DNA of 32,101 bases from a virus, in the IMG/VR virus record IMGVR_UViG_3300044614_000191, positions 1-32,101 of that record; one strand, written 5' to 3'. The notes below the pieces were generated by a model. The model ran no database searches. It was not told the origin of the DNA and saw nothing but the letters and a program-made list of their open reading frames with translations. Both the position numbers and the translations under genes were made by a program. Shown in pieces: positions 23,401 to 30,669 of this stretch; the first letter of the stretch is position 1, and each line of letters begins with the position of its first letter.

Positions 23401-24386
23401 GCGAGATAGCCCGCCATCGCACCGCCAGTACTCTGCACCCAGTCAACAAAATCGCCTGCGCTACGAACCTCTGACAGAGGGATAGATTGGTACTCAGACT
23501 CTTGGGTCTTAAGTAACTCTTCACGCGCAGCGGGACGGTCTTCGCCTTCAGCCACACCAAACTGTGCCGCCGCCGGAAGTCCGAGAATCGTGCCTGCAGC
23601 TTCTTTGGCTGACGAGAAAAACCCAGCACGTTCTTTAGGCGTTTCAGCCGCGCCTTCTTCAGCCGCCGGAGCCGGAGCTTGTGTACCACGCAGCGTACGA
23701 TATGCCTGAGCAACCGCCTTAAATTCCGGCGTCTCAATCTTGTCTTGGTTCTGCATCAGGTACTGGGCGTACCGTACCAAGCGCGTTTGATTGTCGTACT
23801 GGGGCGAAGCCTCTTGAACAGGTTCTTCTAATTGGGTGTTAATCGGCAGAGCAGCAATCTGTTCCGTCGTCAGGCCTGTGAGCTTGGCGATGCGAGGGGC
23901 TTCCTGCAGGGGAACCAATTCAGGTGCAGCGACAGGCTGCTTCGGGTTCTCCGTCACGCCGGGGGCAAGTTCTTTCTGTCCGCTCGCAGACTGAGCCGCC
24001 ATCAGGTATTGGTCTGGGGCGTATGGGTCTTTACCGTTCTCGTGAGCGACGATAGCCGAGCTAAGCTTAGCCAGCATATCTGGATCTTCAAGATTTAAAG
24101 GCTGCGTCGGATCGATACCCAGTTTCTGGGAGACCGAGTTGATATAGGCAGAAGTATTGTTTTCGCTAGCCGGTGCCCACCGAGGAATGATGTCCTCGAT
24201 AGTCTGCAGGCCATACTTGCGAGCGTAGTTGAGAAGATTTAAAGACAACGCCCGAAGGCCGTGCTCCGGGGTTTGGAACGTCTCAAACCGCTCGTCTTCT
24301 CCCGCTATCTTTCCGAGCCAAGGGATGTCAGAAAGAACGATGTTGCCCGGATTGTTATTCCGAAGCCCACGCGGGAGATCTGCCAT
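17397..24386 (-). CDS. Giant polyvalent virion protein (2329 aa), lysozyme-like and HExxH domains
   Basis: The N-terminus (about 5-115) matches the phage lysozyme-like module with RNNNPGNI, ERFETFQTPEHGLRAL and the IPRWAPASENNT segment. Low-complexity linkers (about 560-800) follow. A metallopeptidase motif HELVH (H1092, E1093, H1096) lies mid-protein. The C-terminal third has hydrophobic segments (for example MALAGAGAFAYFMAVMG near 1985) and resembles ends of large phage polyvalent proteins. Such proteins are packed in the virion, may cut peptidoglycan and enter the host with DNA. The upstream ribosome site is GGGAAG. A nested frame overlaps codons 713-780. Confidence 0.8.
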   Translation of the reverse strand: MADLPRGLRNNNPGNIVLSDIPWLGKIAGEDERFETFQTPEHGLRALSLNLLNYARKYGLQTIEDIIPRWAPASENNTSAYINSVSQKLGIDPTQPLNLEDPDMLAKLSSAIVAHENGKDPYAPDQYLMAAQSASGQKELAPGVTENPKQPVAAPELVPLQEAPRIAKLTGLTTEQIAALPINTQLEEPVQEASPQYDNQTRLVRYAQYLMQNQDKIETPEFKAVAQAYRTLRGTQAPAPAAEEGAAETPKERAGFFSSAKEAAGTILGLPAAAQFGVAEGEDRPAAREELLKTQESEYQSIPLSEVRSAGDFVDWVQSTGGAMAGYLAAPGAAAQLAKILTKAPGPAGLVGFGVLGAQNAISNLTRQAQTQQEQIDAGEDPQATDLPKALVAAYGQTKLDQIGFQFFKPLFSKFPLLNNLVGEGAEKTAKEAEDVLVDAFKNNALSTGKGVVAGIGKGVAFEIPQEIAQQALERWQAGLSLSDADARGEFFEAGAAAAIFGGGIGGVSGVFQNADKRREAEDILRKRAADKVKEAEPEKVTSEVEPIKALAGEPTPEIAAGEVNLSQILGGFEQVSGEAPPTTTPAAPAPTGKKVRGPAIAEWESLDDTGLAKLLEAADAAGFDPETLQEFASRFAEVKAARQDPQANKFKLNKQIEKNTKLFNEIQQAIAEPAAPTAFVKPTTGQTTTPQPPIYRPQTRQPVAAPATFAPDAGRGIQKGEVPEGAGTERGRVLGGTGLPVQRQRPDTGTVPPQQGGLAGAGVSAQPTTGGKAPEPSALDQEKETQERIKGEYSALLGGLSEVEKVAAKATTEKPKDKELEVQAQQAARREAPVTKKELSAVPTDIAAIQQLAETAVKEKRLDPFNYNRIQNLIRTARAQPGFNPETDLDGVRTIVAKALRPLKPAKETGEAGYATAVKQFKQRLQQAQQMEMNPETRQQGAALRSEINRDISVLRKQLKLPPITKAPTVSTPTSNVLTRLAQAIKFADDIRGRSVVDIAQYLADNAPNKAYEVIALRVKERLQQYIDQGYRINLTVVDRGNLKNHPTLAKSGTLGSHTFDPLNGSSIIALRGPELSISGQFGTDYETVLHELVHAVTSHSILLAKNAKPGTKLYKAGKDLDKLFSAVIKHFKARKNFPDKDLSPLEREFKGGSNALKNPRELVAWALSNKNMQDYLESIPYKQDKTLWDNFVEIVRDFLGLSPKEDTALSEVLRVSSQIMSPEVVPQTAALRSDIDTSPLRDELNGNGLRSFVDEQRIKAPAGKPETPAEIETRLAEEIREKTGQNYGIKEAIKEKVSYRGTENLIRMFQNERRPLKRLQDALMYAGKMIVGAPGYNNIYDLIMLSSGKAFHLMTRDIQPHVQDLQSAIHDYAKAEKIDVNSALGRLHMYVMALHEPERRLIKYLKNVPLDNKTKLNFGGKEMTPADARKAIFDMLAQNVDLTKKGPDGKTDAEKLRARLEEIVERYKDPKGFSPVGTKSVDLDSPDYNVVGGYTKTQIAEMKAQYDADPHKKELSEMLSALKKIQENTIKLDKMANYWSQPTTNLTAFYGYKNYVPFKGKPSSDVTAGDETLELGYSRISSKDFNEFAYGTEGRLSDSDNPLIQTMVDGAKAATRAGREGVSESLKNLINQKYIIGKLYKTITFEQRFNGFDPAEVMGNNKFFHYMPDGTIEVYEISDKDKAISESIRRTFRANSPILDKANAFTSLIGAMHTRYNPAFHPYNFVRDVLTNTWTVGAEKGGKAAYNFIGAIARQVADNGFYKAGKISALYAQNKVDEIKKMAFNPDGSVKDEGAANVFEYLEEGGRVSYVMGMAMQGQVESLLKDVGRSKIIQTKEQFDTYVDVWTDAFEFTSRAAAYAAMKSNYIAESTKRFEQRAGRKPTKAELDTITKESKIRAAAYAKELANFEQVGLYGREAGAAFMFFRPAATGAVRAIDALRPAFEPLEQALSHLPAQVRNDPAAVEEFKRTYEERRNTAQMTIMALAGAGAFAYFMAVMGAEDDEQGRNRVLTDDMDIWTRNLRLPMKFLNPIMGKDNDFFNVPWGFGAGAFAAMGAQWMGVAMGGNSFGSAVANSVSITLDSFIPIPVARFNPTDNPAAWLVDSAVPSALRPAVEYVMNVDTFGKQIYNARSSRFGDAYSGGEYVPEAYKKVTRFLVEISGGAINWQPQTVAFFANNYADGMSRVVTNMYGLSLTVANNKDFDAKRDLTLFDSFIGKRSSVDAREFAEVEKKVEKMRDTLNMFKNRKDGGEAYLEYLQDNPEALILVNYYNNVVNGPMRDAREKLNTMSASDLPPNQRRPTVDMYRTIRDMYARNFVKMAEEYGVEP
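22046..22249 (-). CDS. Nested overlapping gene candidate (67 aa) inside the giant virion gene
   Basis: On the same strand but shifted by one base, this frame encodes 67 residues with natural composition: LSEDEFSAALDCLYNDKDP, then ELCHLNKEDWLALGYLLNLL. Its codons are CTG-, AAG- and GAG-rich with G/C third positions. The host frame over the same bases is a Gly/Gln/Pro-rich linker using rare-looking AGA, CGA, GGA, CAA and ATA codons. That asymmetry suggests the nested frame is under selection. No strong ribosome site precedes ATG 22249; AAGGAG lies before an internal GTG (about 22213). Function unknown. Confidence 0.55.
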   Translation of the reverse strand: MLEEEYKKEKYRRVLELSEDEFSAALDCLYNDKDPTPELCHLNKEDWLALGYLLNLLLAEKRLSQVH

Positions 24387-24388
24387 AG

Positions 24389-26353
24389 TTACTTCCCAGT
24401 GCCAAGTGCCATGTCCACGATGGCGTCAGTCGGAGAAAAGTCGAGATCGCCACTAGCCGGATTGTACTGGATTCCAGCCATGTAAGACGGAATCTGCATA
24501 TTCATCTGCACCTGCCGCCGGATTAGTTCATCCATTTCAGCAGTGGCAGCCTGTTTTTCTTGTGGGGTTTTGGCTTGTGCGTACTTTACTTGAGCCGCTA
24601 CATAAGCGGGATTGTCAGCGATTTCTTTCTGCGCCTGAGCCGCCAACTGACTCTGTGCTCGGATCTGGGCGTTCTGCAGCGAACTTGCAGCCTTTGCCTG
24701 CGCCAGACCCATACTCGTTTCAAGTTGAGCCTGAACAATCATCAAGCCACGGGCGTTGTCACGAGCCTTTTCAGCGCGGGCTTGAGCATTCTCATATCGC
24801 TTCAATGCAGAGCCACGGAGTTCGCCACGTGAAGCCTCGCGCAGCTGCTCCATGTCCATCGTGAATTTGTCGAGGTCTCTCTGAGCCTTCTCTTGTTCAG
24901 CACCGAGGAACTCTTGAGCCTTCATGTAGCCGCCGAGACCCTCAACTGCAGCAGCGAGGAACTTCTGCGTCTCGTTACCGGGCTGGCCGCCTTTAGCAGC
25001 TTGCTGAGCCATCGCGAGACCTGCGGCCACGAGCGCACGACCAAAGTTGGAGTCTTTACTCTGCTTGAGCTTCTCCATACGTTCAGTCTTGATTCGGTCG
25101 CCTTCAGTAAACATTTTGCTGAACGGGCCAGTACCCTCTGCTTCAGCGCGTTTGAGAAGCTTCTGATATTCACTGTCTTCCGTAACTGCGTTTTCAAGAC
25201 TCGCACGAGCAGACTCAATCGCAATCGGAATGTCGAACATGCCGCCACGGGTTTTGGCGGAGCTAATACTAGGAGCAATACGACGCTCTGGTTTAGCTTC
25301 TTCCTTTGGTTTGGCCGCTTCGGCCTTTTTCTCAGCAACGCGTTCGGATTCACGGTTGCCAAACAGACCAAGAGTCGCTCCGGACAAGAACGAACTAATT
25401 GAATCGCCAACGTTCTCCAAGGCTTTTTTATCTAGATTTATAGCGCCCTGAGCAATTGGACCACGTTGTTCTTGGTATCCAGAGAATCGATCCCCCGGCA
25501 ATGCTAGAGGGTTGACTGGAATGACCGGGCGATCTTTTTCCTCTTCTGCTTCACGTGCAGCTTTTTCACGCAGGTCCGTAATTAGTGCACTCGTGCCACC
25601 AATGCCAGCCAACGCGCCAAGGCCGCTACGAATCCAACTGGACTTCTTAGCAGGAGCAGCCTCAGCCTCAACAGCCGCAGACGGAGAAGCTTTCGGAGTT
25701 TCAGTAGCGTACCCCTGACTCTTACGCCAAGCTTCTGCCTCGCGGCGCACTATGCTCGGGCGATCAGGGTATACGAGTCGGCCACCTTCTATTTTAGCTC
25801 CTTCAAGGCGCTTTCCAGCGGCTTGTCTATATGTGCCGTCTTCTAACTTGTGCCAAAGATTTCCCTTGTCATCAACAATATTAGTGACAACACGCTTCCC
25901 TTCCGGAACGTCTTCAATCACCTCCGGATAGTTTTCAAGGCCGATACCATAATTACCAAGCCCCATTCTTCCTTCGGCTGCTTTTTGCCGCATCATCTGC
26001 ATACGGATTTGCTCCGGAGTCAGACGCGGCATCATGTCATCAACGAGGTCACCCGAAGCAAACGCAACGATGCCGCCTTCGGCAAACTGAGGCTGGAACC
26101 CCGGAGTCGGGAGCGCGGCGATTCCCTGATACGCTTGATTCAGTTGGTCGCGAATAGTGTTCTGTGGGGGCTGTTGCTGCATCTGGCGCAGCTTCGCGGC
26201 CTGAGCCATCATGGTCCCAAGATCAGGGGAAATGTTGTCTAAAAGCAACTGCTGTGCATAAGCGGCTGCCTGATCAGGGGGCATACCACTAGCTTGTTTT
26301 TGATTTATTGATGCTTCAGCAGCACGGCCTAGCGTGCTAATTGGTCCCATCAT
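24389..26353 (-). CDS. Virion protein, probable internal/ejection protein (654 aa)
   Basis: The 654-residue protein is helical, Ala/Gln/Glu-rich and contains long coiled-coil stretches (about 500-620). Near residues 88-100 lies FAEGGIVAFASGD, a motif type also seen in the 840-residue neighbour. A hydrophobic Gly/Ala segment (RSGLGALAGIGGTSALI) lies near 245. Its position between two structural genes and its composition resemble internal virion or ejection proteins of short-tailed phages. The start is ATGATG at 26353, sharing one base with the upstream stop (TAATG); ribosome site GGGAG. Function inferred from context. Confidence 0.65.
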   Translation of the reverse strand: MMGPISTLGRAAEASINQKQASGMPPDQAAAYAQQLLLDNISPDLGTMMAQAAKLRQMQQQPPQNTIRDQLNQAYQGIAALPTPGFQPQFAEGGIVAFASGDLVDDMMPRLTPEQIRMQMMRQKAAEGRMGLGNYGIGLENYPEVIEDVPEGKRVVTNIVDDKGNLWHKLEDGTYRQAAGKRLEGAKIEGGRLVYPDRPSIVRREAEAWRKSQGYATETPKASPSAAVEAEAAPAKKSSWIRSGLGALAGIGGTSALITDLREKAAREAEEEKDRPVIPVNPLALPGDRFSGYQEQRGPIAQGAINLDKKALENVGDSISSFLSGATLGLFGNRESERVAEKKAEAAKPKEEAKPERRIAPSISSAKTRGGMFDIPIAIESARASLENAVTEDSEYQKLLKRAEAEGTGPFSKMFTEGDRIKTERMEKLKQSKDSNFGRALVAAGLAMAQQAAKGGQPGNETQKFLAAAVEGLGGYMKAQEFLGAEQEKAQRDLDKFTMDMEQLREASRGELRGSALKRYENAQARAEKARDNARGLMIVQAQLETSMGLAQAKAASSLQNAQIRAQSQLAAQAQKEIADNPAYVAAQVKYAQAKTPQEKQAATAEMDELIRRQVQMNMQIPSYMAGIQYNPASGDLDFSPTDAIVDMALGTGK

Positions 26354-27498
26354 TACTTGCCACTCCCAAATCCGCCAAGGAGTCCGCCCAATCCTGCCAG
26401 ACCCAGACCACCAATAATACCGCCCATGCTAGGAGGTGCTTGATAACGCTGTTGAATAGCGCCTGAAGCCGGGGTACCACGGAGAATATCCGAGAACCAA
26501 GACAACTGCTGAAACGGCAACTGCTGCTCGTTGAGGAACTGCTGGTAACGGCTAGCAAGATCCTGCTGACCCAGAGCCTGAATCTGCGAACCCGCACCGA
26601 GTTGAGCCTGATTGATACCCATCCGCTGCTGATAGTCGTTCATACCCAAGCCGCCAAGAGCCTGAGCCGCCGCAATCTGCTGCGCCAAACCCTGCATCCC
26701 GAGGCCAGCACCGAACTGACGGGACTGCTCACCCAACTGTGCCCCAGCCAGACCGTATTGAGCGCGTTGACCCGCACCCTGCATACCAAGCTGGTTGAGG
26801 TTCTGAAGCTGGTTGAGTTGCATCTGCTGCATACCCTGACGAGCCTGCTGGTTAGCAAGATTCGCCTGAAGCCGCGCAGCCTGCTCCGTGTTGAATTGCT
26901 GCTGTCCCTGCTGGAACGCGTTCTGCAAACCTGTGGCTTGAATACCACCAAGTTGATCCTGAAGACTGCGCTGCGCTTCCGCTTGGAGCAAAGCCTCACG
27001 AGTACCGCCACGAGCGCCTGAACGAATACCGGCTGACTGGAGTCCCGGAATCTGACGGGAATAGTCCCGAAGTGCCTGTGACTTTTGCTGTTCAACAACG
27101 CCCTGCATATAGGGCGACATGTAATCCTTCGTAGCGCCCGGACGGGTAAACGACTGAGTGCCAACTCTATCGTAGTCAAACCCCATCTCGCGCATCTGCG
27201 GGTCTTGGTAGTAGTTCACCGCTTGGTACGGATTGTATTGCCCCATCTGCTGAGCGCGAAGTCCAGCCAGACCAGCCAAGCCCGTAGCCTGACCAATCTG
27301 CGGAGAAACTTTCATCCCGGCAACGTCTAAGAACGCTTGCTCTTGAAGCGGATTGAATTGCTCAACCATCTGCCCCGGGTAGGCTTGGAATCCACGACGG
27401 GAAAGCCTTTCAGACTCTCCTAGCAGACGCTCAGCGTAAGGCTTAGCCCATTCCGGGATGTTGGAAGTAACTTGAACTGTTTCAGTTGGGGATGCCAT
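26353..27498 (-). CDS. Gln/Gly-rich virion protein with hydrophobic C-terminus (381 aa)
   Basis: The 381-residue protein is extremely rich in Gln, Gly, Leu and Ala, with repeated QQ-L-N/Q-L spacing over residues 150-330. It ends in a Gly-rich hydrophobic stretch (about 357-379, GIIGGLGLAGLGGLLGGFG) that could insert into a membrane. The N-terminal part (EWAKPYAERLLGESERL, and YMSPYMQGVVEQQ) recurs in my memory of short-tailed phage ejection proteins. ATG 27498 has TAGGAG upstream. Likely part of the DNA-ejection apparatus; this is inference from composition and order. Confidence 0.65.
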   Translation of the reverse strand: MASPTETVQVTSNIPEWAKPYAERLLGESERLSRRGFQAYPGQMVEQFNPLQEQAFLDVAGMKVSPQIGQATGLAGLAGLRAQQMGQYNPYQAVNYYQDPQMREMGFDYDRVGTQSFTRPGATKDYMSPYMQGVVEQQKSQALRDYSRQIPGLQSAGIRSGARGGTREALLQAEAQRSLQDQLGGIQATGLQNAFQQGQQQFNTEQAARLQANLANQQARQGMQQMQLNQLQNLNQLGMQGAGQRAQYGLAGAQLGEQSRQFGAGLGMQGLAQQIAAAQALGGLGMNDYQQRMGINQAQLGAGSQIQALGQQDLASRYQQFLNEQQLPFQQLSWFSDILRGTPASGAIQQRYQAPPSMGGIIGGLGLAGLGGLLGGFGSGK

Positions 27499-27510
27499 TT
27501 GTAACTCCTA

Positions 27511-30033
27511 TTAGGCAGGCATGTAGTTCCGGGGATTAACTTCCGGAGCCTGCCTTTCACGACCCGTCCGCACTTTGCGAATCCGGTCCATCATTGCGTA
27601 AAGTTGTTTTGCACCAGCATCGGTTGATCCGTTGCCAAGATGCGACACTACATCTGCAGGAATTACAAACTCGCCGTCTGCAAGTCGGGCTTCCTGTGTC
27701 CCGTTAATATTGGCCTTGATGTCATCAGACATGCCATCGCCAGCCCCGTTGACGAGCTTACCGCCTACAGCGAACTGCTGCAAAGAGCCGATCCCGCCCT
27801 GAGCGTAGCCGGGGACATATCCACCACCCGCGAACCCCTTGTCGTAATCGGTGTTCTCTTCGATGATGTTCCCTTCTTCGTCGTAGATAGTACCGCTATA
27901 GTTCGGGCCAAAAACATCGTCACCCGCTGCCTTAGTTAGGCCGAAGCGTTCTTGGCTCAAGCTGGGCAGGAACGGACTAAAGCCGCCACCGGTACGCCCG
28001 GTAGAAGCAGGAGGCTCAGCGGGTTTTTCTTCTTCCTTCTCTTCTTCAACCGGCTCGTCGGTCTCAATCTTGACCGTAGCCTTCTTTTCGTCAGCGGCCT
28101 TCTTTTCCTCGATAGCCTTTTTGATCTCAAGAATAGTGCCTAACCCCGGAACAGCTAACTTCGCTATTTCCGTAAGTGCCGCCATGCCGAGATCCTTCAT
28201 CTCTTGCTTCTTCTTTTCAGCCTCGGCCTTCTGCTGTTCATCAAAATCTTTAAGGATGTCATCGACAACGGACTTACTTTCGTCCCCGATCTTTTGCGTT
28301 GATGGGGGATTGGTAAAGCCAAGTTCGACAAACTCTGTGCCGATTGGTTGTTCATTAACAGAAACAATTCCCCTGCTAGGCGGAGGCGACGACGCGATTG
28401 GAGGAGCTACACTAGCCGGAGCGCCCGCGTAATCCGAAGCAATATTTTTTGGATCGAACACTTCAATCGAAGTTTCGGTGTCTTTTTCTTTGTCCTTTTG
28501 CGGCTCAGACACAATAGGCGGCAATCCGCCAGCACCGGGAGGGCCGGAGATAGAACCGATTTGTCCCGTGTAGTCCTCGGTCGTAGTGCCCGGCTCCGCA
28601 GTAATTTCTATACCCGGCGTCTTCTCATCCTCTGGCGGAGGCTCAGTCGGGAACTCACCCGGAGTGCCAAACAAAAATCCTAAGTCCTCGGGTCTTGCAC
28701 CCGGAGCAACAGAACTCGGAGGAGTCAATTCTTCCTTGGGAGGTGGAGGCGGAGGAGGGGGCGGGGGAGGTGGCAGCAAATCAATCGGAGTGCCAGTCAC
28801 GCCAGTAGCGAATGGATCATTGCCATCCGGAGTCGGAGAAGTACCGCCAGCACCGCCAGCAGGACCAGTCGGCAACGCAGAAAACTCCCAGCCCGGGCCG
28901 GAAGATTTATATGGCGTCTTCAGGCGGTTACGGAGTTCGTCCAAATAATTTTTCAACGCCGAGGTATCACGTGGCGTCGTATCAGGGGGTACTAGCAAAC
29001 TCTCGTAATAAGCCTTCAACCCTTCCCGGTCTTGAGTGAACTGCGGGTTGACTGTAGTCGTCGTGACTTCAGGCGGGTTATAGATGCTAAGTGGCTGAGG
29101 CAGAACAGCGCCCGGAGACACCATGACCTCACCGCCATCAGCGAACACTTCATCCCCCGGACTGACCATGCCGCCTTCGGCATAACCCGGATAGGTATCA
29201 GAGTAATACCCCGGCTGGAAGTACCACTCGCCGTAGCCTTGACCGTACTTCGGATTGACTGCGCCCGGGATGTAATAACGAGGTTTCGAAAGCCGCTTGC
29301 CCTTCTGATCCTCTTCGTCGTAGTCCGGCATCATCGCCGTTTGAAGACCGATAGTCGTCGCGTACTTAGAAGCAGCCTTACCGAACGGAGAGGTGTAGCC
29401 ACCTTCCAAACCAGATTTAAATGCCTCGCGACCTTTTTCACTCATCAAAGCTTTAATACCGCTCCAAACCCCGGTGTCAGCTTTAGGCTGAGTAGGCGGA
29501 GCAACAGCAGGCATGGGGGTAGTCGGACGGATAACCGGTACACCAAAATCTTCGTACTTTGGATCTAATGGCTTCGTCAGATCACCATAGTCCAGCAATT
29601 CATCTTCCTTCAGACCTAGCTGTTCACTCAGTGTTTTAGGAGCCGTCAAAGCAGATGCGGCTGCCGCTCGACGCAGTCCCTCGCTGATATTCGACCCACT
29701 GTAGGCACTGAACCCTGCGTTAAGGCCCTTCTTGACGCTGCCTTCGATCAAGCCGGTAGCTGCACCGACAATCGCACTAGTAGCGGTAGAGCCGAGGCCC
29801 GGGAAAACTCGATTCAGCGTAAAGCCCGCAATCGCGGGGATCAGGTTCTTGAGCCATCCGGCTTCCGGGAGTCCCGTCTGAGGGTTAATGGTCAGCGACC
29901 CGCCTGAAGCAAGCGCAATAGCCTGTAACCCCTGAACTTCCCCGGGGGTCATGTGGACTAGGACCTTATCTTCGCCACGGCCCTGTGAGGCTAGAAGGGA
30001 GGCGAGGCCGCCCTGCGGATAACCCTGATTCAT
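27511..30033 (-). CDS. Large virion-associated protein with 12-proline run (840 aa)
   Basis: The 840-residue protein begins with a Gly/Ala-rich hydrophobic region (about 60-150). It carries Tyr/Gly-rich tags (PGYAEGGMVSPGDE, FADGGEVMVSPG), twelve consecutive prolines (421-432, coded by mixed codons) and a long disordered acidic/Pro-rich middle. The C-terminus has GAGDGMSDDI and DGEFVIPADVVSHLGNGS (786-803), a motif I recall from phage tail or virion proteins. ATG 30033 follows GGGGGAA. Its order between fibre-like and ejection-like genes suggests a virion or assembly role. The mechanism is unknown. Confidence 0.65.
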   Translation of the reverse strand: MNQGYPQGGLASLLASQGRGEDKVLVHMTPGEVQGLQAIALASGGSLTINPQTGLPEAGWLKNLIPAIAGFTLNRVFPGLGSTATSAIVGAATGLIEGSVKKGLNAGFSAYSGSNISEGLRRAAAASALTAPKTLSEQLGLKEDELLDYGDLTKPLDPKYEDFGVPVIRPTTPMPAVAPPTQPKADTGVWSGIKALMSEKGREAFKSGLEGGYTSPFGKAASKYATTIGLQTAMMPDYDEEDQKGKRLSKPRYYIPGAVNPKYGQGYGEWYFQPGYYSDTYPGYAEGGMVSPGDEVFADGGEVMVSPGAVLPQPLSIYNPPEVTTTTVNPQFTQDREGLKAYYESLLVPPDTTPRDTSALKNYLDELRNRLKTPYKSSGPGWEFSALPTGPAGGAGGTSPTPDGNDPFATGVTGTPIDLLPPPPPPPPPPPPKEELTPPSSVAPGARPEDLGFLFGTPGEFPTEPPPEDEKTPGIEITAEPGTTTEDYTGQIGSISGPPGAGGLPPIVSEPQKDKEKDTETSIEVFDPKNIASDYAGAPASVAPPIASSPPPSRGIVSVNEQPIGTEFVELGFTNPPSTQKIGDESKSVVDDILKDFDEQQKAEAEKKKQEMKDLGMAALTEIAKLAVPGLGTILEIKKAIEEKKAADEKKATVKIETDEPVEEEKEEEKPAEPPASTGRTGGGFSPFLPSLSQERFGLTKAAGDDVFGPNYSGTIYDEEGNIIEENTDYDKGFAGGGYVPGYAQGGIGSLQQFAVGGKLVNGAGDGMSDDIKANINGTQEARLADGEFVIPADVVSHLGNGSTDAGAKQLYAMMDRIRKVRTGRERQAPEVNPRNYMPA

Positions 30034-30057
30034 AATTCCCCCACGGGGTCAACTTGT

Positions 30058-30669
30058 TTAAATAGTACCATCACGTACGTTCTCATTCGATACCCACGTA
30101 ACCGTCAGGATTACAGAGGGAATCTCTGGAATATTGCCCGAAGCGGCGGCAGCGGCGATGATTACGTTGGGGTCAGAGGACTGCCATGCAATCTGAAAAT
30201 AATCCCCGCCACGAAGGGATACTACCCAGTTCCAAGCCGGAACAATCTCATTGTTTGGACCGTCAATCACCACTTTGGTAGCGGAGTGAGGCACATTTGC
30301 CCCGTTGATCATCAACCAGATAAATACATCCGACGCGCTACCCCCGGTCTTGTCTAACTGAGCCGAGAACTGAATGTTGTATACACCCGTCTCAGATATG
30401 AAGATCCTATCGGTATCTTTCTTGATGCTCTCGATGCTGTCTGTATAGACGCTATTAACTTTCATGTAGTTAACGGCACCGGCCACCGGGTTGGTCTGCG
30501 TCAGCGTGTCATAGAACGAGGCGTGCGGCTTCGGTGCGTTTATTGCGTTTGCTACGAGCGTAAAGAAAAGACGTAATACGTTAGAGAACTGATCGAAATA
30601 CCGACGTTCGTACTGCGCGGGGGCGACCGGCAGATTAGGCGCAGCGATATTTCGGATCTTGTTTGCCAT
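30058..30669 (-). CDS. Beta-rich virion protein, C1q/TNF-like jelly-roll type (203 aa)
   Basis: The C-terminal part (about 85-195) has alternating strands typical of a TNF/C1q-like jelly roll: TGVYNIQFSAQLDKTGGSAS, VFIWLMINGANVPHSATKVV, AWNWVVSLRGGDYFQIAW and VILTVTWV. The N-terminal 60 residues look helical (YFDQFSNVLRLFFTLVAN). Such trimerising domains occur in phage decoration, tail-spike or tail-fibre proteins, including cyanophage structural proteins. The start overlaps the upstream stop (ATGA). The stop codon lies in the TTTAAA palindrome at 30057-30062. Confidence 0.7.
   Translation of the reverse strand: MANKIRNIAAPNLPVAPAQYERRYFDQFSNVLRLFFTLVANAINAPKPHASFYDTLTQTNPVAGAVNYMKVNSVYTDSIESIKKDTDRIFISETGVYNIQFSAQLDKTGGSASDVFIWLMINGANVPHSATKVVIDGPNNEIVPAWNWVVSLRGGDYFQIAWQSSDPNVIIAAAAASGNIPEIPSVILTVTWVSNENVRDGTI

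Noticed and set aside
24922-25410. 162-codon minus-strand frame shifted within the 654-residue gene
   Set aside because: Unlike the nested frame at 22046, it is Arg/Ser/Leu-rich shadow sequence and the host frame keeps normal codons.
26640-27179. 179-codon minus-strand frame shifted within the 381-residue gene
   Set aside because: Arg/Ser-rich product expected from shifting Gln/Gly codons; no sign of selection.
29032-29568. 178-codon plus-strand frame opposite the 840-residue gene
   Set aside because: Arg-rich antisense shadow; the minus-strand gene shows the real virion motifs.
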